A DNA stretch of 18,519 nt from JBHHYR01 sp046757585 (lineage in GTDB: Bacteria > Desulfobacterota > Binatia > HRBIN30), in assembly GCA_046757585.1 (NCBI GenBank), contig JBHHYR010000059.1:1-18519 (forward strand). Reading direction: 5' to 3'. The notes below the pieces were generated by a model that saw only the letters and a list, made by a program, of their open reading frames with translations, did no database searches and was not told the DNA's origin. Positions 8,082-15,155 of this stretch are shown in pieces (position 1 is the first letter of the stretch; the number at the start of each line of letters is the position of its first letter). The position numbers were made by a program, and so were the translations under genes.

Positions 8082-8110
8082 TTGACTTCTGCAGACGCTC
8101 CAGGTACGGT
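8082..8110 (+). promoter_or_regulatory. Predicted promoter of the HNH endonuclease gene
   Basis: A -35 box TTGACT (8082-8087) is followed after 17 nt by a weak -10 box TACGGT (8105-8110). Transcription would begin near 8117. This makes the GTG at 8114 an unlikely start and favours the ATG at 8150. Confidence 0.4.
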
Positions 8111-8149
8111 GCTGTGCAAGTTTCGTTTCGGCTCCAATATGGTTCCCGC

Positions 8150-8764
8150 ATGGCCGCCGCAGTATCGGTTCTCAACACCAAGGTCTTGGTCCTAAACCGG
8201 TCGTATCTCCCGGTCCATATCACGTCAGTAAGACGCGCATTCTCCCTCTTATATCAGGATGTTGCGCACGCAGTCGATGCACAGTACCGAACCTTCGACT
8301 TTGCAAGCTGGTCCGACCTGGCTGCCTCGGTTCACGACGACACAGTCGGGCTGGTGAACCGAGTGGTGCGGGTTCCGCGGGTCATCCTGCTGCTCGCCTA
8401 CGACCGGGTTCCCCGTCGGCAAGTCCGGTTCAGTCGGTTCAACATTTACAGCAGAGATCGCAACACATGCCAGTACTGTGGTGGAAAATTCTCGCGCAGT
8501 GATCTGAACCTCGATCATGTCGTACCTCGGTCCCAGGGTGGCCTGTCCCGGTGGGAAAACGTCGTCTGTTCCTGCCACGCCTGTAATCGGCGAAAGGGCG
8601 GCCGTACTCCAGAACAAGCGGGCATGCGGCTGAAACGCCGGCCGCGCCGCCCGGAGTGGACGCCATTCATGCTCGAGGCCTTCAGCTTGCGACGCTACAA
8701 GGAATGGGCGCCGTTTGTCTCGACCGTTGACGCTTCCTACTGGAACACGGAACTGCTTGAATAA
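8150..8764 (+). CDS. HNH endonuclease family protein
   Basis: This 204-residue protein has a C-terminal HNH nuclease domain. Residues C107 and C110 (CQYC) and C142 and C145 (CHAC) form the usual structural zinc site. D122-H123 (LDHVVPRSQGG), N137 and N146 supply the HNH core. The N-terminal ~100 residues (VLNTKVLVLNRSYLPVHITSVRRAF) are typical of the widespread stand-alone HNH proteins of bacteria, which are not tied to a restriction system. No methylase or phage gene is nearby, so a housekeeping DNA-processing role is more likely than defence, but this is inference. I chose the ATG at 8150 because the frame's earlier GTG at 8114 overlaps the predicted transcription start; no convincing Shine-Dalgarno is seen for either. 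Base composition of the first half looks somewhat less GC-rich than in its neighbours. Confidence 0.85.
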   Translation: MAAAVSVLNTKVLVLNRSYLPVHITSVRRAFSLLYQDVAHAVDAQYRTFDFASWSDLAASVHDDTVGLVNRVVRVPRVILLLAYDRVPRRQVRFSRFNIYSRDRNTCQYCGGKFSRSDLNLDHVVPRSQGGLSRWENVVCSCHACNRRKGGRTPEQAGMRLKRRPRRPEWTPFMLEAFSLRRYKEWAPFVSTVDASYWNTELLE

Positions 8765-8785
8765 GCAGTGAAATCCGTCCTTTAG

Positions 8786-8804
8786 CCGCTCGACTGTGCA
8801 GCGG
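8786..8804 (+). terminator. Weak hairpin after the HNH gene, possible terminator
   Basis: CCGCT (8786-8790) can pair with AGCGG (8800-8804) across a 9-nt loop, 21 nt after the HNH stop codon. No T-tract follows, so intrinsic termination is doubtful. The smc promoter begins 8 nt further on. Confidence 0.2.
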
Positions 8805-8812
8805 GGCGTTCC

Positions 8813-8841
8813 TTGACCCCCCCAACTGGGTGTGAAATACT
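8813..8841 (+). promoter_or_regulatory. Predicted promoter of the smc-ftsY-zap unit
   Basis: A -35 box TTGACC (8813-8818) and a -10 box AATACT (8836-8841) are separated by 17 nt. The start point would be near 8848, giving a ~16-nt leader before the ATG at 8864. The upstream in-frame TTG at 8813 is part of the -35 box and so is not the start of smc. Confidence 0.5.
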
Positions 8842-8863
8842 GCGTCGGGGTGGTGGTGCGGGT

Positions 8864-11800
8864 ATGCGGATCAAGCAGCTCGAACTGATCGGCTTCAAGT
8901 CGTTTGTCCGCCGGACGGTTCTGGACTTTCCACCGGGTGTCACCGCGATCGTCGGTCCGAACGGTTGTGGCAAGTCAAACGTCGTAGACGCGATCCGGTG
9001 GGTGCTGGGCGAGCAGAGTCCCAAGCATCTCCGCGGCAGCTCGATGGAAGATGTGATCTTCAATGGCAACGAGCGCGTGCCGCAGACGGGCATGGCCCAG
9101 GTTTCCTTGACCTTCGAGAACGACCCGGCTGGCCCCCGACCCAGCAGTCTCGACCTCGATGTGTCGACCGTGCCTGCCCACTTCCGTGCGCTCAGCGAGA
9201 TCATGGTCACGCGGCGGTACTTTCGGTCCGGCGAGTCGGAGTATTTCATCAATCGCACCCCGTGCCGTCTCAAGGACATTACCGAACTCTTCCTCGGCAC
9301 TGGCGTGGGTACAAAGGCCTATGCGATCATCGAGCAGGGGCGGGTTGAACAGCTGATTAATGCTAAGCCTGAAGACCGCCGCCTGTTCATCGAAGAGGCG
9401 GCCGGTACGACGCTGTACCGTAGCCGGAAGGTTGCCGCTGAGCGCAAGATGGAGCGCACACGGGACAACTTGCTGCGCGTGGAAGATGTGCTCCGCGAGG
9501 TCGATCGGCAAATTCAGTACCTGCATCGGATGGCGAAGAAAGCCGAGCAGTACCGCTCCCTACAGAACGAGATCCGCGAGCTCGACGTACTGCTGACTGG
9601 CGCCCAGTGGCGGCGGCTGGCGCTGGTCGTGACGCAAATGGAAGCAGAGTCCTCCCGCGAGCATGAGCGGGAACAACAAATTGCTGCGGAGTTGGCGCGT
9701 TTGGAGCGGGAGCGTGGGCAAAAACTGGCCAACGCCGCTGCTGCGGACGAAGAACTTGCCCGCTGCCGCGAGGCGGCGGCGGTGAATGAATCGGAGCGGC
9801 AGGGTCTCGTCGAACGGATCGAGCTGCTCAGCCATGAAGTGGCCGAACGGGAACGCCGTATGCTGCGGCTGCAGGCGGAATCCGCTACGCTGGCAGAGCA
9901 GGACGCACGGATCCAAACCAGCCTGCAGCAACAAGAGCGCGACCGCTCTGAGTGCGTGCAACTCCTGCGGTTCGATGAGAAGGCACTGTCCAACAAAGAG
10001 GCTGCCCTCGCAGATGCACGTACGGCCCTTGTCGCCGCAAACGGAGACCTGGAGGCTGCCAAGAATGCCTTGGTGGACTGTGTGAGCAAGGAAACCGAAT
10101 GCCGCAATGCACTCGCCACGCAGACGCGACGCTGCCTGGCCGCGCGCCAGCGCCTGGAAAAGCTGGAGGCCGACCAGGCCGACGCAACTGAGCGTCTGGC
10201 AGCCGTGGATCAGGCCGTCACGGCTCGCCGTGCCGCCATCGTGGAGCTCCGCGAGCGCGTGTGCGCCGCGCAAGGGGAAAAGCACGCCCAGGCCGAACGG
10301 CTGCGTGGGTTGGCTGAGGAACGACGCAGCTGGGAGCGCGAGACCAGCGAAGCGCACAGTCTGGTGCTGCAACTTCGTTCGCGTCTGGAATCACTTGAGG
10401 AGATTCAACGGACTTACGAGGGGTATCAACCGGGCGTGCGTTCAATCCTGGTGGACCACCCCCAAGAAGGCGTGTTGGCGGTGGTGGGCGATGTCATCGG
10501 TATCCCGCAGCAGCACGAGCGCGCGCTGGCCGCGGCGCTGGGTGACCGGCTGCAGTATGTGATCGTTCGGGAGGAAGATGACGGACTCGGAGCGGTGACG
10601 GCACTGCGGCATCGCGATTCCGGGCGCGGCAGTTTCATTCCGCTTTCCCCGCGGCGCGTACGGGCAGATGGAAACGGACGTCCTGCTCTCAATGGCAACA
10701 CCAGAAGTTTACTGGATCTGGTGCACGTCGAAGAACCATATCACCGCATAGCTGAGGCGCTCCTGGATGAGGTGATGTTGGTCCCGGATCTCAAGACCGC
10801 CCTTGCACTGTGGCGCCAGAACGGCGTACACGTCACCATGGTGACTCCCGAGGGTGACGTCATCGACGCCAGTGGCGTGATCAGCGGAGGCAGCGAACGA
10901 CCGCTCAAGCAAGAGCTCGTTTCTCGGCGCCGGCACGCCAGCGAGCTGGCGGCTCAGCTTGTCGCTGCGGAGGGCCGCCTCGACCGTGCCCACGCCGCCA
11001 CGCACCAGTTGCGCTTGGCGCTGGAGCAGCAGGAAACTGCGCTCCAGGAGTTCGACCGGGACGTGCACGCCCTCACCCTTGAACTGGTCGCTGGCGAGAA
11101 GGACCTTGAGCGCTTGGAGGGAGAACGCCCGCGCTGGCTTGATCGACTCGATGTGGCGCGATTCGAGGCCGGTGCTGTCGCGACCGAGGAGAGTGAAAGC
11201 GACACCCATGCGCAACGAATCGCGGGGGAGTTATCGGTGTCAGCCACGGAGCGCCAGTCCCTGGAAACCGCTCTCCACGTGCGTCGGGAGCGCGCGACGA
11301 CGGCGGCGGCCCATCTCGACGGTCTCGGCAACGATGTGACAAGTATCAAGGTGCGAGTAGCGGAGCGGCGGCAGCGGCTCGAAGCCGCAGTGGCAGCGTC
11401 GCAACACTTGAGAGCACAACTGGCCGAGATCGCGTCTCGTACCAGCGCGCTTGCAGCTGAGCTGGCGGAGACCGGGCGAGAGCACGCGGGCTTGCAGGCT
11501 GCGGTGGATGAGGCGGGGGCGCGACACCGGGCGCAGGACGCACGGCGTGCCGCCATCGAACGTGAAACCGCCCAGGCCCGCGCCGCGCTCGACGTGGCGA
11601 GCGCAGAGGTGGCCGCACATGACCGGTGCACCCAAGAGATGCGTGACGACTTGGACATCCTCCGCGACCAACGCCGTCAGAGTGAGATCGCGCTGGCAGA
11701 AAAGAGACTACGCATCGAGCACTTGATGCAGCATGTGCGCGAAAAGTATGGTGCGGACCTCGCCCAGCAGCCACCGGTCGAGGAAGTCGAGAACGAGGAC

Positions 11801-12439
11801 GAAGCGTTGGCTCGCCTAGAGGGGCTCCGGGAGAAACTCGCTCGCATCGGTGAAGTGAACGTCGGAGCCATCGAAGAGCTGCGCGAGCTGGAGGAACGCG
11901 CGCAGTTCCTGCGGACGCACAAGAGTGATCTCGAACGGTCGCTGGCTGATCTCGAGCGAACGATTCAGCGCCTCAATCGGGCGTCACGAACGAAGTTCGC
12001 TGAGGCCTTCGCTGCGGTGAACGACAAGTTCCAGTCTGTCCTCCCCCGGCTGTTTCGAGGAGGAGAGGCCCGCCTGCTGCTCACTGACGAGCACAACCTG
12101 TTGGACACTGGTGTCGAGATCGCCGTGCGGCCGCCGGGAAAACGCTTGCAAGCCGTGTCGCTTCTCTCGGGTGGAGAAAAAGCCTTGGTCGCGGTGAGTT
12201 TGATCTTTTCCCTGTTTCTCACCAATCCGACCCCGTTTTGCTTTCTCGATGAAGTCGACGCGCCCCTCGATGATGCCAACATCGGTCGCTTCACGAACCT
12301 CGTGCGCGGCATGAGTGAACACTCGCAGTTTATCGTGATCACGCATAACAAGCGGACCATGGAAGCGGCGAACGTTCTCTACGGCGTCACGATGGAGGAG
12401 CCGGGAGTCTCCAAGGTCATTTCAGTCGCCATGCGCTAG
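8864..12439 (+). CDS. smc: Chromosome segregation protein SMC
   Basis: At 1191 residues this is a full-length bacterial SMC ATPase, the core of the condensin complex that organises and separates the chromosome. The N-terminal head carries Walker A GPNGCGKS (31-38) and the Q-loop region WVLGEQSPKHLRGSSMEDVIF. A long coiled coil follows. The hinge lies at about 510-680 (GVLAVVGDVIGIP, AALGDRLQYV, VISGGS), and a second coiled coil leads back to the C-terminal head with signature LSGGEKAL (about 1100) and Walker B CFLDEVDAPLDDAN (about 1126). I chose the ATG at 8864 because family proteins begin at M-R-I-K-Q-L-E-L-x-G-F-K-S-F and the promoter lies just upstream. ftsY follows after 10 nt. The kleisin partners ScpA and ScpB are not in the window. 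Confidence 0.97.
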   Translation: MRIKQLELIGFKSFVRRTVLDFPPGVTAIVGPNGCGKSNVVDAIRWVLGEQSPKHLRGSSMEDVIFNGNERVPQTGMAQVSLTFENDPAGPRPSSLDLDVSTVPAHFRALSEIMVTRRYFRSGESEYFINRTPCRLKDITELFLGTGVGTKAYAIIEQGRVEQLINAKPEDRRLFIEEAAGTTLYRSRKVAAERKMERTRDNLLRVEDVLREVDRQIQYLHRMAKKAEQYRSLQNEIRELDVLLTGAQWRRLALVVTQMEAESSREHEREQQIAAELARLERERGQKLANAAAADEELARCREAAAVNESERQGLVERIELLSHEVAERERRMLRLQAESATLAEQDARIQTSLQQQERDRSECVQLLRFDEKALSNKEAALADARTALVAANGDLEAAKNALVDCVSKETECRNALATQTRRCLAARQRLEKLEADQADATERLAAVDQAVTARRAAIVELRERVCAAQGEKHAQAERLRGLAEERRSWERETSEAHSLVLQLRSRLESLEEIQRTYEGYQPGVRSILVDHPQEGVLAVVGDVIGIPQQHERALAAALGDRLQYVIVREEDDGLGAVTALRHRDSGRGSFIPLSPRRVRADGNGRPALNGNTRSLLDLVHVEEPYHRIAEALLDEVMLVPDLKTALALWRQNGVHVTMVTPEGDVIDASGVISGGSERPLKQELVSRRRHASELAAQLVAAEGRLDRAHAATHQLRLALEQQETALQEFDRDVHALTLELVAGEKDLERLEGERPRWLDRLDVARFEAGAVATEESESDTHAQRIAGELSVSATERQSLETALHVRRERATTAAAHLDGLGNDVTSIKVRVAERRQRLEAAVAASQHLRAQLAEIASRTSALAAELAETGREHAGLQAAVDEAGARHRAQDARRAAIERETAQARAALDVASAEVAAHDRCTQEMRDDLDILRDQRRQSEIALAEKRLRIEHLMQHVREKYGADLAQQPPVEEVENEDEALARLEGLREKLARIGEVNVGAIEELRELEERAQFLRTHKSDLERSLADLERTIQRLNRASRTKFAEAFAAVNDKFQSVLPRLFRGGEARLLLTDEHNLLDTGVEIAVRPPGKRLQAVSLLSGGEKALVAVSLIFSLFLTNPTPFCFLDEVDAPLDDANIGRFTNLVRGMSEHSQFIVITHNKRTMEAANVLYGVTMEEPGVSKVISVAMR

Positions 12440-12449
12440 GGCCGGCACG

Positions 12450-13532
12450 ATGCCCTGGAGCCCCGACACGCTTCTGTACCTGACCGCCATCGCCGGAGGT
12501 GTCGCCGCGGCCGTCGCGTTGTATTGCCTGTTCCGGCGGCGGCGCTCAGCGACGCCCCAGGCTTCGCCTGCTGCGGTGTCGAGCCCAACGCCAGCCGAAG
12601 TGTTCCGTGAGAGCCTGACAGCAACCCGACAGGGGCTGCTAGCGCGCCTTCAGGATGCTTGGAGTGGCGCGAAGGACGTCGAGGCTCGCTTCGCCGAACT
12701 CGAAGAAGTGTTGATCACTGCGGACGTTGGCTTCAAAGCCACCCAACTCCTCCTCGACAGGTTGCGGTCGCGTGCGCGTGAATTGGCCGATCCCGACGCA
12801 CTACGAGAGGCGCTGCGCGAGCAAATGCGCGTGGTTCTGGCGGACCGAGAACCGGCTGTGCCGGCCGCGGCCCCCCACGTGATCCTGGTTGCGGGGGTCA
12901 ACGGGGTCGGGAAAACGACAACCATCGGAAAGTTGGCCTACCGCTACCGCCAAGGAGGGCAAAAGGTTCTGTTGATTGCAGCCGATACTTTCCGTGCTGC
13001 GGCCAGTGAGCAGTTGGAGCACTGGGCGCAACGGGCCGGCGCGTCATGCGTGCGCCACCAGAGTGGATCGGACCCCTCGGCCGTCGTCTATGATGGCCTC
13101 AAGGCGGCGGTTGCCCGTGGGACCGACATTGTGATCGTCGACACAGCCGGCCGGCTACACGTGAAGACCAATTTGATCGAGGAACTCAAGAAAGTCGCCC
13201 GGGTCATCGGCCGGCAGGTGGCCGGAGCGCCCCATGAAGCCCTGCTCGTGATCGACGCGACCACCGGACAGAACGCGATCCGTCAAGCCCTAGTGTTCCG
13301 TGACGCGTTGCCCCTCACTGGGGTCGTGTTGACCAAGCTCGACGGGACCGCGAAAGGAGGCGCGGTCTTTGCGGTACGGGCCGAGTCGGGGTTACCGATT
13401 CGCTACGTCGGGTTCGGCGAAAGCCTGAACGACCTGGCGCCTTTTGACCCCGATGCCTTCCTGAATGCGTTGTTGCCTCCTGCCCGCACAGACCCCAGTC
13501 GCCAGACTGAGCAGCGCACGTCCGCGGCTTGA
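12450..13532 (+). CDS. ftsY: Signal recognition particle receptor FtsY
   Basis: This 360-residue GTPase docks ribosomes bearing SRP at the inner membrane. Residues 7-26 (LLYLTAIAGGVAAAVALYCL) form a hydrophobic segment followed by a run of arginines, so this copy appears directly membrane-anchored rather than having the long acidic A domain of E. coli. The SRP54-N helical bundle lies at about 55-130. The NG GTPase domain has G1 GVNGVGKT (149-156), the DTFRAAASEQL element, G3 DTAGR (231-235) and TKLDGTAKGG near 294. The C-terminal end (GFGESLNDLAPFDPDAF) is conserved, followed by a short polar tail. It starts 10 nt after the smc stop and is probably in the same transcript. Confidence 0.97.
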   Translation: MPWSPDTLLYLTAIAGGVAAAVALYCLFRRRRSATPQASPAAVSSPTPAEVFRESLTATRQGLLARLQDAWSGAKDVEARFAELEEVLITADVGFKATQLLLDRLRSRARELADPDALREALREQMRVVLADREPAVPAAAPHVILVAGVNGVGKTTTIGKLAYRYRQGGQKVLLIAADTFRAAASEQLEHWAQRAGASCVRHQSGSDPSAVVYDGLKAAVARGTDIVIVDTAGRLHVKTNLIEELKKVARVIGRQVAGAPHEALLVIDATTGQNAIRQALVFRDALPLTGVVLTKLDGTAKGGAVFAVRAESGLPIRYVGFGESLNDLAPFDPDAFLNALLPPARTDPSRQTEQRTSAA

Positions 13533-13584
13533 CACGGTGGCGCACCACCTCTATCGTGCAGTAATCCTTGACGTCCTAACGCCT

Positions 13585-13812
13585 ATGGCGCTGGAAAACC
13601 TGAAGCTTCTGGAAACAAAGATCGAACAATTCGTGCAGCAGCACGAACACGTGGGCCAGGAATGTGCGGAGCTCCGACAACGGGTGGAGACCCAAGAAAA
13701 GCGTCTCGCCCAGGCTGACGTGCAGCTCAAACAATACGAACAGGAACGCTCACAAATTAAGGCACGGCTGGAGCGAATCTTGAACCAGCTCGGCAGCTTG
13801 AACCTCACTTAG
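13585..13812 (+). CDS. zapB: ZapB-like coiled-coil cell division protein
   Basis: This 75-residue protein is almost entirely coiled coil (LENLKLLETKIEQFVQQHE, then LRQRVETQEKRLAQADVQLK), resembling the DUF904/ZapB group that joins ZapA at the Z ring. The immediate downstream zapA supports this. I chose the ATG at 13585 because family members start right at the coiled coil. The frame is open further upstream, with a GTG at 13537 only 4 nt after the ftsY stop that would add 16 residues. No strong Shine-Dalgarno is seen for either start. Because it is short and low in sequence information, the assignment leans on position; a generic coiled-coil protein is the alternative. Confidence 0.7.
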   Translation: MALENLKLLETKIEQFVQQHEHVGQECAELRQRVETQEKRLAQADVQLKQYEQERSQIKARLERILNQLGSLNLT

Positions 13813-13818
13813 GACAAC

Positions 13819-14133
13819 ATGCAGCGGCCGGTAGAAATTGAAATTCTGGGTCAGAAGCTGGTCGTTACCAGCGATGACAATGCCGAGCACGTCAGGGAAA
13901 TGGCGCGGTATGTCGACCGACGGATGCGTACATTGGCCGCCGGCGGAGTGTCAGCTGCGTCCCTACCTCTCGCCCTTATTGCGGCATTGAATATTGAGAG
14001 CGAATATTGGAAACTACAACGGCAGCAGAAGGAGATGTGTGAAACGATCAACCGACTGACGCAGCGTGTTTCGGCACAGCTGGGGCGGCTGAGCCGGTCG
14101 GTTCGGAAAGGAGAAGACGTCGCGAGGCGCTGA
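13819..14133 (+). CDS. zapA: Cell division protein ZapA
   Basis: This 104-residue protein matches ZapA, which crosslinks FtsZ filaments at midcell. The N-terminal globular part carries VEIEILGQKLVVTSDDNAEH and the helix VREMARYVDRRMRTL. An alanine-rich central helix (LPLALIAALNIESEYWKL) leads into a coiled coil (about residues 65-95). AGGAC lies just upstream of the ATG, and the gene starts 6 nt after the ZapB-like gene. The order zapA, then 6S RNA, then fau is shared with many Proteobacteria. Confidence 0.9.
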   Translation: MQRPVEIEILGQKLVVTSDDNAEHVREMARYVDRRMRTLAAGGVSAASLPLALIAALNIESEYWKLQRQQKEMCETINRLTQRVSAQLGRLSRSVRKGEDVARR

Positions 14134-14139
14134 GAAACT

Positions 14140-14305
14140 TCCGTTCGTTGTTCCGCACCCGTGCTTGGCGGTGACCTGGGATCTCAATGATGCCGCGTTG
14201 GCGGCTCCGTGGCCCGTGCGGGCACCCGGCCTGAGTCCGTAGCACGGGAAGAACGGCCGGCAGGGTTCGATAAGCGCCGTCGCCTGGTGGGCTGCAGGGG
14301 TTGGC
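14140..14305 (+). ncRNA. ssrS: 6S RNA candidate (SsrS)
   Basis: 6S RNA binds the sigma70 RNA polymerase holoenzyme and mimics an open promoter in slow growth. Three things support it here. First, position: it lies between zapA and fau, where ssrS lies in Gammaproteobacteria. Second, fold: GGCGGTG (14167-14173) pairs with CGTCGCC (14278-14284), CCGTGCT (14159-14165) can alternatively pair with AGCACGG (14240-14246), and hairpins GCCGC/GCGGC (14192-14205) and GCCC/GGGC (14212-14223) fall inside. Third, sequence resembling E. coli 6S in order: CCTGGGATCTCAATGATG, a hairpin, GGCTCCGTGG, GAGTCCGTAGCACGGGAAG and GGGTTCGATAAGCGCCGTCG. The ends are approximate. A chance structured spacer is the alternative. 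Confidence 0.65.
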
Positions 14306-14543
14306 TGGGTGTGTGTCAGTACTGAACTGGGTTGTGTCGAGTTTGGTCATAGAGTTCAAAGGGGTCGAGCTGTTCAATTATTTGCCGTCGTCGGTGTGGA
14401 CATGAACTGTGCCTTTCTGAGCAAACACGGGCAAGCACCTTGCCGTGTACTTCGACGTACGGGACCTCTGCAACAAGCCTGAACAACCGACCGCCCGTTT
14501 CAATCTTCCTGCCGACCTTCCCCGCGGTCTGAGCCACTGGACC
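14306..14543 (+). other. Spacer between 6S RNA and fau, structured but without a recognised gene
   Basis: This spacer holds a 10-bp palindrome TCAGTACTGA (14316-14325), repeated GTCGAG and GTTCAA words, and a strong hairpin at 14426-14447. The frame of fau is open upstream to 14445, but that extension does not look like cyclo-ligase sequence. I see no convincing promoter. It could be the 3' part of a 6S-fau transcript, as in ssrS-ygfA of E. coli. Confidence 0.35.
14426..14447 (+). repeat. Hairpin upstream of fau
   Basis: CACGG plus CAAG on the left pairs with CTTG plus CCGTG on the right around a CAC loop, with one bulged G, giving nine base pairs. GTAC copies (14447-14450 and 14457-14460) follow and could extend the structure. 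There is no T-tract, so it is more likely a leader or processing element than a terminator. Confidence 0.45.
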
Positions 14544-15155
14544 ATGGAAGGGGAGAAGCACACGATCCGGCAGCAGCTGAGGGAACAGCGCCGAGGTCTG
14601 TCCGCTGCCGTGGTTCGGGCCGCGAACGCAGCCGTGTGCGCTCACGTCCGCGCGTTTCGGCCTTTCCAGGAGGCACGCTCCATCATCGCCTATATTGCCG
14701 CCGAAAACGAAATCTCCGTTGCAGCGGTATTTGACGAAGTCGTGCGATCCGGCCGGACACTCTATTTGCCAGAGACGACGAGGGGAGGCAGCTTCGCACC
14801 TTGGCGGCCGGGGGAGCCGCTGGCGCGAGGGCGCGGCGGCGTCCTTGAGCCGCTCAGCGCTGCCGCGGAAACGCCGGAGCGCCCGGCGGTTGCCCTCGTT
14901 CCCGTAGTCGGGTGGGACCGGAACGGGACGCGTCTCGGCCGCGGTGGTGGGTTTTATGACCGGGTGTTCAGCAAGTTGGCTCAAGGAATCACCCGGGTGG
15001 GGCTAGCCCACGATTTTCAAGAGTTTCCACGGATCCAACCGCAGCCGTGGGACGTGCCACTGCATTACGTGATTACGGCACGAGGGGTGGTCCAGTGCGG
15101 AGCTGGAGCAGCGCGGAACGAGTGGCTCCAGAGAGGAGGAGGGCAGTTGTCATGA
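14544..15155 (+). CDS. fau: 5-formyltetrahydrofolate cyclo-ligase
   Basis: This 203-residue cytoplasmic enzyme uses ATP to convert 5-formyltetrahydrofolate to 5,10-methenyltetrahydrofolate, rescuing a dead-end folate. The N-terminal substrate/ATP region is KHTIRQQLREQRRGL (5-19). The hallmark glycine-rich motif GRGGGFYDR lies at 132-140, preceded by ALVPVVGWDRNGTRLG. The final residues (QRGGGQLS) extend past the usual end. I chose the ATG at 14544 because the family normally starts a few residues before the K-x-x-I/L-R element; the open frame further upstream has no family-like sequence. Its stop overlaps the rny start as ATGA at 15152-15155, so the two genes are translationally coupled. Confidence 0.93.
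   Translation: MEGEKHTIRQQLREQRRGLSAAVVRAANAAVCAHVRAFRPFQEARSIIAYIAAENEISVAAVFDEVVRSGRTLYLPETTRGGSFAPWRPGEPLARGRGGVLEPLSAAAETPERPAVALVPVVGWDRNGTRLGRGGGFYDRVFSKLAQGITRVGLAHDFQEFPRIQPQPWDVPLHYVITARGVVQCGAGAARNEWLQRGGGQLS

Noticed and set aside
8150..8764. HNH gene as part of a restriction or phage-defence system
   Set aside because: No methyltransferase, specificity, helicase or phage gene is near; neighbours are housekeeping genes.
11240..11774. Several long minus-strand frames inside smc
   Set aside because: They are shadows of the coiled-coil coding sequence, whose GC-rich third positions keep antisense frames open.
14316..14984. 222-codon minus-strand frame across the spacer and fau
   Set aside because: It is antisense to the clear fau gene and shows no recognisable domain.
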